NCBI GenBank assembly: GCA_013297995.1
Contig: JAAFJB010000021.1
Coordinates: 1-47,374 of the forward strand
Reading direction: 5' to 3'
Origin: Chitinophagales bacterium
GTDB lineage: Bacteria > Bacteroidota > Bacteroidia > Chitinophagales > Chitinophagaceae
Length of the DNA: 47,374 nucleotides
Positions 8,895 through 17,453 of the stretch are shown here, piece by piece (the first letter of the stretch is position 1; the number at the start of each line of letters is the position of its first letter). The position numbers and the translations under genes are program-made. The notes beneath the pieces were generated by a model. The model saw nothing but the letters and a program-made list of their open reading frames with translations, was not told the origin of the DNA and did not search any database.

Positions 8895-9809
8895 TCACGT
8901 TGCATTCAGTATTCTAAAAGTAACCCCCTCAATGGCCAATTGTGTATTTGGGAATATGGTTATTGCTTCAGATAAATAGTCGTTTAACTGTTCATATTTA
9001 CTGCTAAAATGCCCCAGCAAAAGCCTTCTAGCATTTGCTTTTAGTGCAATGGTTGCAGCTTGTACCGTAGTAGAATGAAATCTTTCCGCAGCACGATCCT
9101 CCATTTCTTTTAAATAAGTAGACTCATGATAAAGCAGATCCACTTCTCTGGTTACTTCTGCCAATCTTTCATCGTAAATGGTATCTGCACAATAAGCATA
9201 ACTTCTTGGGGCAGCATTGGTAACGGTAACTTGATGATTGTAAATGATTGAACCATCAGGATGGGTATAATCTTCTCCTGCTTTTAAAGCTGGATAAAAA
9301 CCAGTCGGAATTTCAAATGATTTCAACTTGTGTGTATCAATTTTACGAGGCGATTTTTTTTCCCTCACTAAAAAGCCCCAGCAAGGAATACGGTGTTGGG
9401 TGGCAAAACAAGACACGGAAAATTTAGAAGTATCTACTAATACAGTTTCTTTTTCAAGGGGATGAAAAACCAGTTCAAAAGGAAGGGTAGTAGCCGCAAC
9501 TTTTAGCTGAAGTTCAATTATAGCATCCAATCCCGAAGGGGCGTAAAGGTAAAGCGGCTGCTCTCTACCCAATAATCCCATACTGGTGATGAGACCAATC
9601 AATCCAAAATAATGATCGCCATGCAAATGCGAAATGAAAATATGGTTCAACTTGCCCCTGCGTACCTTGTATCGCGACAATTGCATTTGGGTGCCTTCCC
9701 CACAATCAATCAAAAGCAACTGATCCCCAATGGTTACAATTTGAGCGGTCGGATGCCGATCATAAGCAGGTAAAGCTGAATTATTGCCCAAAATGGTAAC
9801 GGCGAACAT
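8895..9809 (-). CDS. rnz: Ribonuclease Z (tRNA 3'-processing endonuclease)
   Basis: This metallo-beta-lactamase-fold nuclease removes the 3' trailer of tRNA precursors. The 304-residue length matches the short bacterial form. The zinc-binding signature SHLHGDHYFGL is near residues 58-68. Further metal ligands lie in YCADT, in HESTY and in the C-terminal GHFSSKY. The N-terminal TILGNNSALPAYDRHPTAQ and IDCGEGTQMQL blocks are characteristic of RNase Z as opposed to other members of the fold. The gene is divergent from rpsO and lies 46 bases upstream of the histidine kinase gene on the same strand. It has its own -7 box. Confidence 0.94.
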   Translation of the reverse strand: MFAVTILGNNSALPAYDRHPTAQIVTIGDQLLLIDCGEGTQMQLSRYKVRRGKLNHIFISHLHGDHYFGLIGLITSMGLLGREQPLYLYAPSGLDAIIELQLKVAATTLPFELVFHPLEKETVLVDTSKFSVSCFATQHRIPCWGFLVREKKSPRKIDTHKLKSFEIPTGFYPALKAGEDYTHPDGSIIYNHQVTVTNAAPRSYAYCADTIYDERLAEVTREVDLLYHESTYLKEMEDRAAERFHSTTVQAATIALKANARRLLLGHFSSKYEQLNDYLSEAITIFPNTQLAIEGVTFRILNAT

Positions 9810-9846
9810 AGCAAATGAGTAGAAAATGAAGAAGGATTGATTGTTT

Positions 9847-9854
9847 CAAAAATA
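9847..9854 (-). promoter_or_regulatory. -7 box of the rnz promoter
   Basis: On the minus strand the bases read TATTTTTG, a match to TAnnTTTG, ending 37 bases before the rnz start codon at 9809. No clear -33 element was found. Confidence 0.4.
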
Positions 9855-9991
9855 AGACAAATTATTATTTTTTATGCTGCATAATTGCCTTTTTATCTGC
9901 TTCTTTTAATATTTTTACCCAAATCACCACTTCTCAAAGTAAAGAAGGCCAAAAAAATGGAGTCAAATTACTATTTTTTCATAAAAAATAA

Positions 9992-9999
9992 TACCTTTG
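9992..9999 (+). promoter_or_regulatory. -7 box of the rpsO promoter
   Basis: TACCTTTG fits TAnnTTTG and is followed by GCG. It would give rpsO a leader of roughly 45-50 bases. The -33 region is only a T tract. The position in a divergent intergenic region supports the call. Confidence 0.55.
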
Positions 10000-10051
10000 C
10001 GCCGATAAAAAAGAAAGAGTCTAATTCTGGAGTCTATTAAAAAATTTTGAG

Positions 10052-10324
10052 ATGCCTTATTTAACAACAGAAAGAAAAGCCAGCATTTTTGCTGAATTTG
10101 GTGGAAGCGTTAGCAATACGGGTTCAATTGAAGCACAAGTTGCTATATTAACTGAACGTATTTCACATATTTCCAAGCACTTGCAAGCCAACAAGCATGA
10201 TCATTCTACCCAGCGCGGTTTGATGCAAATGGTTGGTCAACGCAAGCGATTATTAACGTATATGCAAAAGCACAACCTTACTGGTTACCGTGCTTTAATT
10301 GAGAAACTAGGATTAAGGAAGTAA
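10052..10324 (+). CDS. rpsO: 30S ribosomal protein S15
   Basis: This primary 16S rRNA-binding protein helps nucleate the 30S platform. It has 90 residues, the normal size. The diagnostic blocks are FGGSVSNTGSIEAQVAILTERI near residues 16-37, then LQANKHDHSTQRGLMQMVGQR (the RNA-contacting H-x-x-D-x-x-x-x-R-G-L motif) and RLLTYMQKHNLTGYRALIEKLGLRK. The start is unambiguous. It is followed by pnp, the widespread rpsO-pnp order. Confidence 0.97.
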   Translation: MPYLTTERKASIFAEFGGSVSNTGSIEAQVAILTERISHISKHLQANKHDHSTQRGLMQMVGQRKRLLTYMQKHNLTGYRALIEKLGLRK

Positions 10325-10345
10325 AGTATCCCTTAGCGTATAAAT

Positions 10346-10380
10346 CATTCCCAACTGGCCATTTATGGTGGTTGGGAATG
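10346..10380 (+). promoter_or_regulatory. First hairpin of the rpsO-pnp intergenic leader
   Basis: CATTCCCAAC (10346-10355) and GTTGGGAATG (10371-10380) form a perfect 10-bp stem. The loop can extend with CCA/TGG around TTTA. It is not followed by a T tract, so it looks more like a processing site than a terminator. In E. coli the pnp leader hairpin is cut by RNase III and then degraded with PNPase help, which lets pnp regulate itself. The same role here is an inference. Confidence 0.6.
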
Positions 10381-10427
10381 GTTGTTTATCACCAATTCAT
10401 TCTGCAGCAATACTGCTGTAGAACAAC
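10381..10427 (+). promoter_or_regulatory. Second hairpin of the pnp leader
   Basis: TTCTGCAGCA (10400-10409) pairs with TGCTGTAGAA (10414-10423) through ten pairs, one of them G-U, around a 4-base loop. GTTG (10381-10384) and CAAC (10424-10427) can close an outer stem. The structure ends 15 bases before the pnp start codon, a position suited to control of translation or mRNA decay. Confidence 0.55.
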
Positions 10428-10442
10428 CCTACCACAATTTAT

Positions 10443-12593
10443 ATGTTAATACAACCAATAAGTGTAAGTTTTGATCTTGGCGGTGGCCGCGAAGTCACCC
10501 TTGGAACAGGCAAATTAGCTCGTCAAGCTGATGGTGCAGTTACCGTACAACAGGGCAATTGTATCATCATGGCCACTGTTGTGGCCAATAAAGACCCAAG
10601 AGATGGGCAAGATTTTTTTCCGCTTAGTGTAGACTATCAGGAGAAATTTGCCGCTGCTGGTCGCGTTCCTGGATCTTTCTTCAAAAGGGAAGCTCGGTTA
10701 AACGATTATGAAATATTAACCAGTCGCTTAATAGATCGTGCATTGCGTCCTTTGTTCCCAGAAGATTATCTCTGTGATGTTCAAGTATTAATCAGTCTCG
10801 TTTCTAGTGATACAGAAATTATGCCCGATTCATTGGCTTGTCTCGCCGCTTCTGCTGCATTGGCGGTATCTGATATTCCAATTAAAGAAATTATTTCTGA
10901 AGTAAGAATAGCAAGGGTAAACGGTGAATTCATTGTAAATCCTACCCGTAGCCAATTGGCTGCTTCTGATTTAGAATTTCTCATTGCGGCTACCGAGAAA
11001 AACCTGATGATGGTAGAAGGAGAGGCAAAAGAATGTGCGGAAGCTGACTTAGTAAAGGCGCTTGAAATTGCACACGATGCCATCCGTTTACAAATTAAAG
11101 CACAGGCTGATCTTAGAGATAAGAAAGGAGTAAGCACTAAGCGTGATTACAAAAAGCCAGAGCAAGATGAAACCATCAAGCAAAAAGTGTACGAATTTGC
11201 CCAAGCAAAAGTGTATGAAATCTCTCGAAAGGGCTCTGCTAAACATGAAAGAAGCGATGCATACAGTGCATTGAGAGAAGAAATTATGGCCAGCCTCGGT
11301 ACAGAAATCACCGATTTACAAAAGAAATTAGCCAAGAAATATTACGAAGATCTGAAATGGGAAGTCGTTAGAAATATGATTATAGACGATAGGATTCGCC
11401 TCGATGGTCGTAAGCTAGATGAGGTTCGTCCCCTGGCTATGGAAGTATCTCCATTGCCAACTCCACACGGGTCAGCTTTGTTCACAAGAGGTGAAACTCA
11501 ATCACTTACAACGGTTACTTTCGGAACTAAATTAGATGAGTTATTGGCAGAAACTGCAGCTAAATCAGAATATACCAAATTTTTCCTGCACTATAATTTC
11601 CCACCATTCTCAACGGGCGAAGTAAAGATGATGCGTGGAGTAGGTAGAAGAGAAGTAGGGCACGGAAACTTGGCCATGCGTTCTTTGAAGCAGATGATGC
11701 CAGGAAGTGAATATGCATACACGGTGAGGGTGGTAAGTGATATTTTAGAAAGCAATGGATCTTCTTCCATGGCAACCGTATGTGCTGGTTCGCTGGCATT
11801 GATGGATGCAGGGGTTCCTGTAAAAAAGCATGTTAGTGGAGTAGCAATGGGCTTGATTACCAGAGAAGATGGAAAATATGCTATTCTCACCGATATCTTA
11901 GGTGATGAAGATCATTTGGGCGATATGGATTTTAAAGTAACCGGTACCAAAGATGGTATTTGTGGCGTACAGATGGATATTAAAGTAGATGGATTGAGTA
12001 TGGCAGTAATGATGGAAGCCCTTGCACAAGCAAGAGCTGGCCGCTTATCTATTCTTGATGCAATGTACGAGTGTATGCCTTCAGCTCGCTCTGAAGTGAA
12101 GCCTCATGCTCCACGGATGGTTAAATTAATTATTGACAAAGAATTCATTGGTGCGGTAATCGGGCCAGGCGGTAAAGTAATTCAAGAAATTCAGCGCGAG
12201 ACGGGTGCTACTGTAAATATTGAAGAAGTAGGAAATACGGGAGAAGTAAGCATCTTCTCTGCTTCAAAAGAGAGCCTAGATAAAGCGGTTAACTGGGTGA
12301 AAGGAATTACTGCTATGCCCGAAGTAGGGGATGAATACGAAGGTCCAGTAAAAGGCATTAAAGAATTCGGAGCTTTTGTTGAATTCATGCCTGGCAAACA
12401 AGGATTATTACATATCAGTGAAATTAGTTGGAGCCGTTTAGAAACAATGGATGGTATTTTTAAGGAAGGTGATATGGTAAAAGTTAAATTGGTAGGGGTA
12501 GATCCTAAAACAGGCAAATTTAAGCTCAGTCGCAAAGCGCTGATGCCTAGGCCTGATGCCAGAACCAGTCAACAAAACAATGATCAAGCATAA
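10443..12593 (+). CDS. pnp: Polyribonucleotide nucleotidyltransferase (PNPase)
   Basis: This phosphorolytic 3'-5' exoribonuclease takes part in mRNA turnover and forms a trimer. The 716 residues follow the standard order: first RNase PH core (about 10-145), all-helical linker, second RNase PH core (about 310-540, with the phosphate- and metal-binding blocks FPPFSTGEVKMMRG, RREVGHGNLAMR and DILGDEDHLGDMDFKV), KH domain (about 557-615, IGPGGKVIQEIQRETGA) and S1 domain (about 623-695, GPVKGIKEFGAFVEF). All catalytic segments look intact. It follows rpsO with a structured 118-base gap and ends at a strong terminator. Confidence 0.97.
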   Translation: MLIQPISVSFDLGGGREVTLGTGKLARQADGAVTVQQGNCIIMATVVANKDPRDGQDFFPLSVDYQEKFAAAGRVPGSFFKREARLNDYEILTSRLIDRALRPLFPEDYLCDVQVLISLVSSDTEIMPDSLACLAASAALAVSDIPIKEIISEVRIARVNGEFIVNPTRSQLAASDLEFLIAATEKNLMMVEGEAKECAEADLVKALEIAHDAIRLQIKAQADLRDKKGVSTKRDYKKPEQDETIKQKVYEFAQAKVYEISRKGSAKHERSDAYSALREEIMASLGTEITDLQKKLAKKYYEDLKWEVVRNMIIDDRIRLDGRKLDEVRPLAMEVSPLPTPHGSALFTRGETQSLTTVTFGTKLDELLAETAAKSEYTKFFLHYNFPPFSTGEVKMMRGVGRREVGHGNLAMRSLKQMMPGSEYAYTVRVVSDILESNGSSSMATVCAGSLALMDAGVPVKKHVSGVAMGLITREDGKYAILTDILGDEDHLGDMDFKVTGTKDGICGVQMDIKVDGLSMAVMMEALAQARAGRLSILDAMYECMPSARSEVKPHAPRMVKLIIDKEFIGAVIGPGGKVIQEIQRETGATVNIEEVGNTGEVSIFSASKESLDKAVNWVKGITAMPEVGDEYEGPVKGIKEFGAFVEFMPGKQGLLHISEISWSRLETMDGIFKEGDMVKVKLVGVDPKTGKFKLSRKALMPRPDARTSQQNNDQA

Positions 12594-12613
12594 TTCTTCA
12601 GCTCATCATATAT

Positions 12614-12640
12614 TGGCTCGCTACTTGGCGGGCCATTTTT
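12614..12640 (+). terminator. Rho-independent terminator after pnp
   Basis: TGGCTCGC (12614-12621) pairs with GCGGGCCA (12628-12635), eight pairs with one G-U, around a 6-base loop. TTTTT follows directly. It ends 14 bases before prmA, so prmA probably has its own promoter or relies on readthrough. Confidence 0.75.
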
Positions 12641-12654
12641 AATTCCAGTAAATC

Positions 12655-13494
12655 ATGGATGCATACATACAAATTGACATTGCAATTGAAAATGAGCAGC
12701 AGCGTGAGTTGCTAATTGCAGAACTGAGTGGAATTGGCTTTGATGGATTTTTAGAAGAAGAACAATTGTTGAAAGCATTTATTCCAGAAGAGCTATACCA
12801 ATCAGAAGACCTTCTTTTTTTATTGAACAAATACAAGATAACTCATTTATTATCAGTTGTTAATAGTCAAAATTGGAACGCCCTTTGGGAATCCAATTTT
12901 GATCCAGTATTGGTAGATGATTTTGTAGGTATCCGAGCTGATTTTCATGCGCCCTTAGTAGGCTTTTCGTATGAATTGGTGATTACACCAAAGATGAGTT
13001 TCGGTACGGGACACCATGGTACTACATACTCAGTAATGCGGCTAATGCGAAATATTGATTGTACAGGGAAGCGGGTTTTTGACTTTGGAACAGGCACTGG
13101 TATATTAGCTATATTGGCTGAAAAATTAGGAGCAGCGAAAGTGCTTGCAGTTGACAATGACAATTGGTGTATAGAGAATGCTTCAGAAAATATTTTAGTA
13201 AACAAATGCAATTGTATTGATATACAATTACTTAGTGAAGTTCCAGTTGATCAAGAATATGATATTGTAATCGCCAATATCAACCGTAATATTATTGAAG
13301 CCAACCTTTCGGCCTTGTCAACCATAGTAGCAAGAAATGGTATATTGGTATTGAGTGGATTGTTGCAGAGCGACGAAACTGATATGATTGATGCTAGTCT
13401 TGCTTTGGGCTTTGAGCACCAGAAAACCTTAGAAAAGGATGGGTGGGTGGCGATTCAGCTTTTTGGATCTAAGATACCCCGAGCCGAATATTAA
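12655..13494 (+). CDS. prmA: Ribosomal protein L11 methyltransferase
   Basis: PrmA transfers methyl groups from S-adenosylmethionine to amino groups of ribosomal protein L11. The 279-residue protein has the short N-terminal L11-recognition domain (about 1-60) and then a Rossmann methyltransferase core. That core shows MSFGTGHHGTTYSVMRLM before motif I, motif I VFDFGTGTGILAI near residues 141-153, an acidic end of beta 2 (LAVDNDNWC) and the family motif IVIANINRN near residue 203. The MSFGTGHH segment is specific to PrmA-like enzymes. The gene stands alone behind the pnp terminator. Confidence 0.92.
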   Translation: MDAYIQIDIAIENEQQRELLIAELSGIGFDGFLEEEQLLKAFIPEELYQSEDLLFLLNKYKITHLLSVVNSQNWNALWESNFDPVLVDDFVGIRADFHAPLVGFSYELVITPKMSFGTGHHGTTYSVMRLMRNIDCTGKRVFDFGTGTGILAILAEKLGAAKVLAVDNDNWCIENASENILVNKCNCIDIQLLSEVPVDQEYDIVIANINRNIIEANLSALSTIVARNGILVLSGLLQSDETDMIDASLALGFEHQKTLEKDGWVAIQLFGSKIPRAEY

Positions 13495-13523
13495 ATAATT
13501 ATTACCTTAGCCAATCAACCGCT

Positions 13524-13531
13524 TATCTTTG
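13524..13531 (+). promoter_or_regulatory. -7 box upstream of plsY
   Basis: TATCTTTG fits TAnnTTTG and ends 20 bases before the plsY ATG. No good TTTG -33 element is visible. Confidence 0.45.
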
Positions 13532-13551
13532 CAACACCAACTTACAACCAC

Positions 13552-14196
13552 ATGAATGAAGTATTATTGATACTACTTGCCTACTGTATTGGTTCAGTAC
13601 CTACGGCAGTATGGGTGAGCAAGCATTTTTTTAATATTGATATTCGCGATTACGGAAGTGGCAATGCTGGTGCTACCAATACTTTTCGAGTACTTGGCCC
13701 TAAGTGGGGAAGCTTTGTGATGCTGGTTGACGTAATTAAGGGGGTTGTAGCTACTTCATTGTATATTTTATTGCCATATTACCTTACTGATGAGTGGGAT
13801 AGAACCAATTTTATGATTGGTCTTGGTCTTGCAGCCGTATTGGGTCATATTTTCCCCATTTGGGCAGGCTTTAGGGGTGGAAAAGGGGTAGCAACCTTAT
13901 TGGGAATGGCTGTAGCTATTCAGCCTTTAGTAGCGGTATGTTGTATTGGGGTGTTTTTATTAGTACTGTATTTAACACGTTTTGTTTCCCTTAGTTCCAT
14001 TTTAGCAGGTATCTCATTTATGGTATTTATTCTTTTTATATTCAATGAAAAAGAAACACTGTATCGTATTTTTGCGGTGTTAGTTGCTTTGATGATCGTA
14101 CTCACCCACCAGAAAAATATATCCCGCATTTTTAAAGGAACAGAAAGTAAAATCCCCATTTTGAAATTCCGAGATAAGCGAAGGGATCGTAAGTAG
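13552..14196 (+). CDS. plsY: Acyl-phosphate:glycerol-3-phosphate acyltransferase
   Basis: PlsY is an inner-membrane enzyme that acylates sn-glycerol-3-phosphate with acyl-phosphate, the first committed step of phospholipid synthesis. The 214-residue length and multiple hydrophobic helices fit. The three conserved cytoplasmic motifs are visible: GSGNAGATNTFRVLG (about 37-51), GHIFPIWAGFRGGKGVATLLG (the phosphate-binding loop plus motif 2) and the C-terminal THQKNISRIFKGTESK. Nothing in the neighbourhood adds to the assignment. It is probably monocistronic or cotranscribed with the peptidase gene 37 bases downstream. Confidence 0.95.
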   Translation: MNEVLLILLAYCIGSVPTAVWVSKHFFNIDIRDYGSGNAGATNTFRVLGPKWGSFVMLVDVIKGVVATSLYILLPYYLTDEWDRTNFMIGLGLAAVLGHIFPIWAGFRGGKGVATLLGMAVAIQPLVAVCCIGVFLLVLYLTRFVSLSSILAGISFMVFILFIFNEKETLYRIFAVLVALMIVLTHQKNISRIFKGTESKIPILKFRDKRRDRK

Positions 14197-14233
14197 CTTT
14201 ATCCTTTGGCATAGTTTTTATATATTTATCCGT

Positions 14234-15055
14234 ATGAAAAAAGTTGTGAATAATAGCCGCTTTATAATAAGCACTTTTGCAGTATTGATGCTTTTAACCG
14301 CTTGTAAGCAAAATGCAATAACAGGTCGTAAGCAATTGTCATTGGTATCTGAGTCAGAAGCTCAATCCTTAGCTGCCGGTCAGTACGCTTCGTTTATTAA
14401 TACCAATAAAGTGGTGGCTGCCAATCAAGCTGAAGCTACAATGGTAAAAAGAGTAGGGGGTAAAATTGTAGAAGCCATTAAAAGTTATTATACCCAAAAA
14501 GGATTGTCTGCTGAATTAGAGGGCTATACTTGGGATATCAACCTAGTAAACGACCCTCAAATGAATGCTTGGTGTATGCCTGGTGGGAGGATTGTAGTGT
14601 ACACTGGAATACTCCCTGTTACAAAAAATGAAGCGGGTTTGGCCGTTGTTATGGGGCATGAAATTGCACATGCTTTAGCGAGGCATGGCAGTGAACGAAT
14701 GAGTCAAGGTTTAATGCAACAGGGTTTAGGAGCAGGCCTATCCATTGCACTGTCTAGCAAACCTGCTTTAACGCAGGATTTATTTGCCCTCTCATATGGA
14801 ATTGCTTCTGGCACTATTATGCCAGCTTTTAGTAGAACTAATGAGTTGGAAGCCGACCGATTTGGCCTTATGTTTTCAGCATTGGCTGGGTATGATCCAA
14901 GAGAAGCTATTGCTTTCTGGACAAGGATGTCAGCTGCATCGGGTAAATCTAATATGCCATCACTTTTGAGTACACATCCAAGCGATGAAGTGCGAATTGC
15001 AGAGCTGAATAAAATAATGGAGTCTACGGTTAGAAACTACTATAAAAAACGGTAG
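14234..15055 (+). CDS. M48-family metallopeptidase lipoprotein (Oma1/LoiP-like)
   Basis: The 273-residue protein starts with a lipoprotein signal whose lipobox LLTAC puts the lipidated Cys at residue 24, followed by NAITGRKQLSLVSE, a sequence typical of periplasmic M48C peptidases. The zinc site HEIAH is in VVMGHEIAHALARHGSERM near residue 142. The third ligand lies in NELEADRFGLMF near 205. The C-terminal STHPSDEVRIAEL is also a family mark. Such enzymes act in envelope quality control. The substrate here is unknown. Confidence 0.9.
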   Translation: MKKVVNNSRFIISTFAVLMLLTACKQNAITGRKQLSLVSESEAQSLAAGQYASFINTNKVVAANQAEATMVKRVGGKIVEAIKSYYTQKGLSAELEGYTWDINLVNDPQMNAWCMPGGRIVVYTGILPVTKNEAGLAVVMGHEIAHALARHGSERMSQGLMQQGLGAGLSIALSSKPALTQDLFALSYGIASGTIMPAFSRTNELEADRFGLMFSALAGYDPREAIAFWTRMSAASGKSNMPSLLSTHPSDEVRIAELNKIMESTVRNYYKKR

Positions 15056-15156
15056 TATTTTATTGATAATCAATTAGATAGCTCATTTAATGAACAAATA
15101 GAAGCTGGTTTTTGTAAAAAAAGGTAAATAGTTTACTTACTACGGCAACATTTTTT

Positions 15157-15164
15157 TAACTTTG
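15157..15164 (+). promoter_or_regulatory. -7 box upstream of the YdeI-like gene
   Basis: TAACTTTG matches TAnnTTTG. A TTTA at 15132-15135 is an imperfect -33 candidate at a 21-base spacing. The predicted leader is about 33 bases. Confidence 0.45.
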
Positions 15165-15200
15165 CACTCTTTTTACTAGTATTTAAACCTTCTTTAGGGC

Positions 15201-15863
15201 ATGTCTAATCAAACTTTGCTTGAAAAATTACAATTAAAAGAAGAAAAGAATCTGCTGATTCAGGGACTACCTTCTTCTATAGAAAAACAATTTGCTAAGT
15301 TAACTTATGCCAAGAATATTACTCCATTGTTGAGAAGTAGGAAAGTAGATTTTGCTATAGTTTTTGCAATTAGTCAGCACCAGCTCAAAACAGTACTTAA
15401 AGATGTGTTTCCCGCCTTGCACGATGAAACTAAGCTTTGGATTGCCTATCCAAAAACGGCTAGTAAAATAGCCAGTGACCTGAATAGAGATTGCAGTTGG
15501 GATTGCTTAACCCACCAGTCATACGAATCTGTTCGACAAGTTACGCTAGACCATGTTTGGAGTGCCATGCGGTTTAAGAAATCTGACCAAATACCCAATC
15601 GTTCAAGGGCATTTGCCGACACCAAAATCACTCCAAATGGAATTGATTTTGAAAAGCGGTTGGTAAAAGCCCCAGTAGAATTAGATCGGCTTTTTACTAC
15701 CCACACCGAAGCCAAAGAATTTTTTGCTTCACTTTCCTTTACCAATCAAAAAGAGTATATTTCTTGGATTGAATCAGCCAAAAAAGAAGAAACCCGCCAG
15801 CGACGCCTTGAGACTGCTCTAGAAAAATTGCTTGCCGGAAAAAAGAATCCTTCTGAGAAGTAA
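15201..15863 (+). CDS. YdeI/OmpD-associated-family protein with an extra N-terminal domain
   Basis: The protein has 220 residues. The C-terminal segment (about 150-215), with PVELDRLFTTHTEAKEFFASL, SFTNQKEYISWIESAKKEET and RQRRLETALEKLLAGKKNP, matches the YdeI/OmdA family, whose molecular role is poorly defined although some members affect peptide-antibiotic tolerance. The N-terminal part (about 1-115), with LLIQGLPSSIEKQF and ending in VTLDHVWSAMRFK, resembles DUF3052-like domains, giving a two-domain protein. It has no signal peptide and no membrane helix, so it is probably cytoplasmic. The function is not known. Confidence 0.7.
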   Translation: MSNQTLLEKLQLKEEKNLLIQGLPSSIEKQFAKLTYAKNITPLLRSRKVDFAIVFAISQHQLKTVLKDVFPALHDETKLWIAYPKTASKIASDLNRDCSWDCLTHQSYESVRQVTLDHVWSAMRFKKSDQIPNRSRAFADTKITPNGIDFEKRLVKAPVELDRLFTTHTEAKEFFASLSFTNQKEYISWIESAKKEETRQRRLETALEKLLAGKKNPSEK

Positions 15864-15996
15864 TTATTTTGGTGAAATAGAGGTCAAGAATATAAGTGCA
15901 AATGATGTTCTTGTTAGGTATCCACACACAACAGAGGTACCCGAACCTGAGGAAGCAAGATGGTATTACCAATTGGCAAACAAAATTAAAGCGTAG
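15862..15996 (+). pseudogene. Possible remnant of a HEPN-domain gene (C-terminal end only)
   Basis: One frame reads ANDVLVRYPHTTEVPEPEEA and then RWYYQLANKIKA before a TAG. The pattern R-Y-P, a dozen residues, E-E-A and then an amphipathic helix ending K-I resembles the C-terminal helix of HEPN proteins (often partners of MNT nucleotidyltransferases). No start codon or upstream HEPN sequence is present; the frame runs back into the end of the YdeI-like gene. It ends 4 bases before the fucosidase start. It may be a relic left by a deletion or insertion, or chance similarity. Confidence 0.35.
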
Positions 15997-16000
15997 GTGT

Positions 16001-17395
16001 ATGAAAAGATTGTCTTATAAAAGAAACTATTTATTTTACCTATTGCTCTGCTGCTTGGGTTTTCTATTGAACACGATCAATGCCCAAGAAGTACCATCAA
16101 AAGCCTATAGTGACGAGTATAAAAAAATAATGGAACGAACTGCCTGGTGGCGTGAAGCTCGCTTTGGAATGTTTATTCATTTTGGTGCTTACGCAGTGCC
16201 AGCCCGTGGGGAATGGGTGAAGTCTATTGAACGCCTCAGTACCGATACTTACCAAAAATATATTGATGAATTTAATCCCGTTGATTTCAACGCTAAAGCA
16301 TGGGCAAAGACTGCCAAAGCTGCTGGAATGAAATATGCAGTGCTCACCGCAAAACATCACGATGGTTTTTGTTTGTTTAATAGTAAACTTACCAATTATA
16401 AACTCAGTAATAATTTTAATGGGCGCGATTTAGTGAGAGAATTTTTAGATGCATTTCGTGCAGAAGGGCTAAAAGTAGGACTCTATTATTCATTAATTGA
16501 CTGGCACCACAATGATTATCCAAATGTGGGGAATCACCCACAACGAGACGACAAAGAATATGGCAAACAGAATTTTAAATGGGATAACTATCTAAAATAT
16601 ATGCATGGTCAGGTTGAAGAACTCATTACCAATTATGGGAAACTTGATATCATGTGGTTCGACTATTCTTTTGATGAGTATAGTGGTGAAAAGTGGAAAG
16701 CATCCGAACTGGTTGCTATGATTCGGAAGCATCAACCCAATATTATTTTAGATAATCGGTTATCTGTACATGAGGGATCATCTGCAAAACAAAGAACTAT
16801 TAGCAAAACGGGTGATTTTGAAAGTCCAGAACAGGGGATTCCAGACGCTCCTCTTTTAGATAAATACCAAAACTTGCTTCCTTGGGAAACCTGTCTCACC
16901 CTAAATGGTGGATGGGGATATACAGAACAAGATCATAATTGGAAATCACCAGAACTCATTGTACAATCTCTTGTAAATTGCGTAAGTAAAAATGGAAATT
17001 TATTGTTGAATGTAGGGCCGAATGCTAGGGGACTAATACCAAAAGAATCAGAAGATATTTTAGCAGAAGTTGGTAAATGGATGGCTTTGAATGGCGAGAG
17101 TATTTATGGATGCGGCGCTGTTAATTTAGCTAAGCCCGATTGGGGGCGTTATACACAAAAAGGGAATATTGTTTATGCACACTGGCTTCATCCAACTATA
17201 GGCGATTTAAATGCCAAAGGAATTGAGGGAGATAAAGTAAAGAATATTTATTTATTACAATCTGGTGCTGAACTAGCTCATAAAAAAACTTGGTGGGGAA
17301 ATACAGATATAGGCAACCTCTTTATCACTGTTGGTAGCTCACCCCAGAAACCCGTTGATTTTGATACTGTGGTAAAAATTGAGATGAAGAAATAA
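16001..17395 (+). CDS. Secreted alpha-L-fucosidase (GH29)
   Basis: This glycoside hydrolase family 29 enzyme releases L-fucose from glycans. The start at 16001 gives a signal peptide (residues 1-28, ending INAQ). The frame is open further up to 15896, but that extension overlaps the HEPN-like remnant and would bury the signal peptide. Visible family blocks are WWREARFGMFIHFGAYAVPA, YAVLTAKHHDGFCLFNSK, GLYYSLIDWHHNDYP and KLDIMWFDYSFDE, with the nucleophile Asp of the W-x-D motif near residue 221, plus SKNGNLLLNVGPNARG. At 464 residues it has the catalytic domain and a short C-terminal beta domain. The natural glycan is unknown, and no SusC/D genes are adjacent. Confidence 0.93.
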   Translation: MKRLSYKRNYLFYLLLCCLGFLLNTINAQEVPSKAYSDEYKKIMERTAWWREARFGMFIHFGAYAVPARGEWVKSIERLSTDTYQKYIDEFNPVDFNAKAWAKTAKAAGMKYAVLTAKHHDGFCLFNSKLTNYKLSNNFNGRDLVREFLDAFRAEGLKVGLYYSLIDWHHNDYPNVGNHPQRDDKEYGKQNFKWDNYLKYMHGQVEELITNYGKLDIMWFDYSFDEYSGEKWKASELVAMIRKHQPNIILDNRLSVHEGSSAKQRTISKTGDFESPEQGIPDAPLLDKYQNLLPWETCLTLNGGWGYTEQDHNWKSPELIVQSLVNCVSKNGNLLLNVGPNARGLIPKESEDILAEVGKWMALNGESIYGCGAVNLAKPDWGRYTQKGNIVYAHWLHPTIGDLNAKGIEGDKVKNIYLLQSGAELAHKKTWWGNTDIGNLFITVGSSPQKPVDFDTVVKIEMKK

Positions 17396-17453
17396 AATAG
17401 AGGAGATTACTAACCCATATCTAATTTATTTAAAAAGTAGGTAGAAAACCTGA

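Noticed and set aside
15896-16000. N-terminal extension of the fucosidase from 15896
   Set aside because: It would place the signal peptide 35 residues inside the protein and overlaps the HEPN-like remnant; the ATG at 16001 gives a normal export signal.
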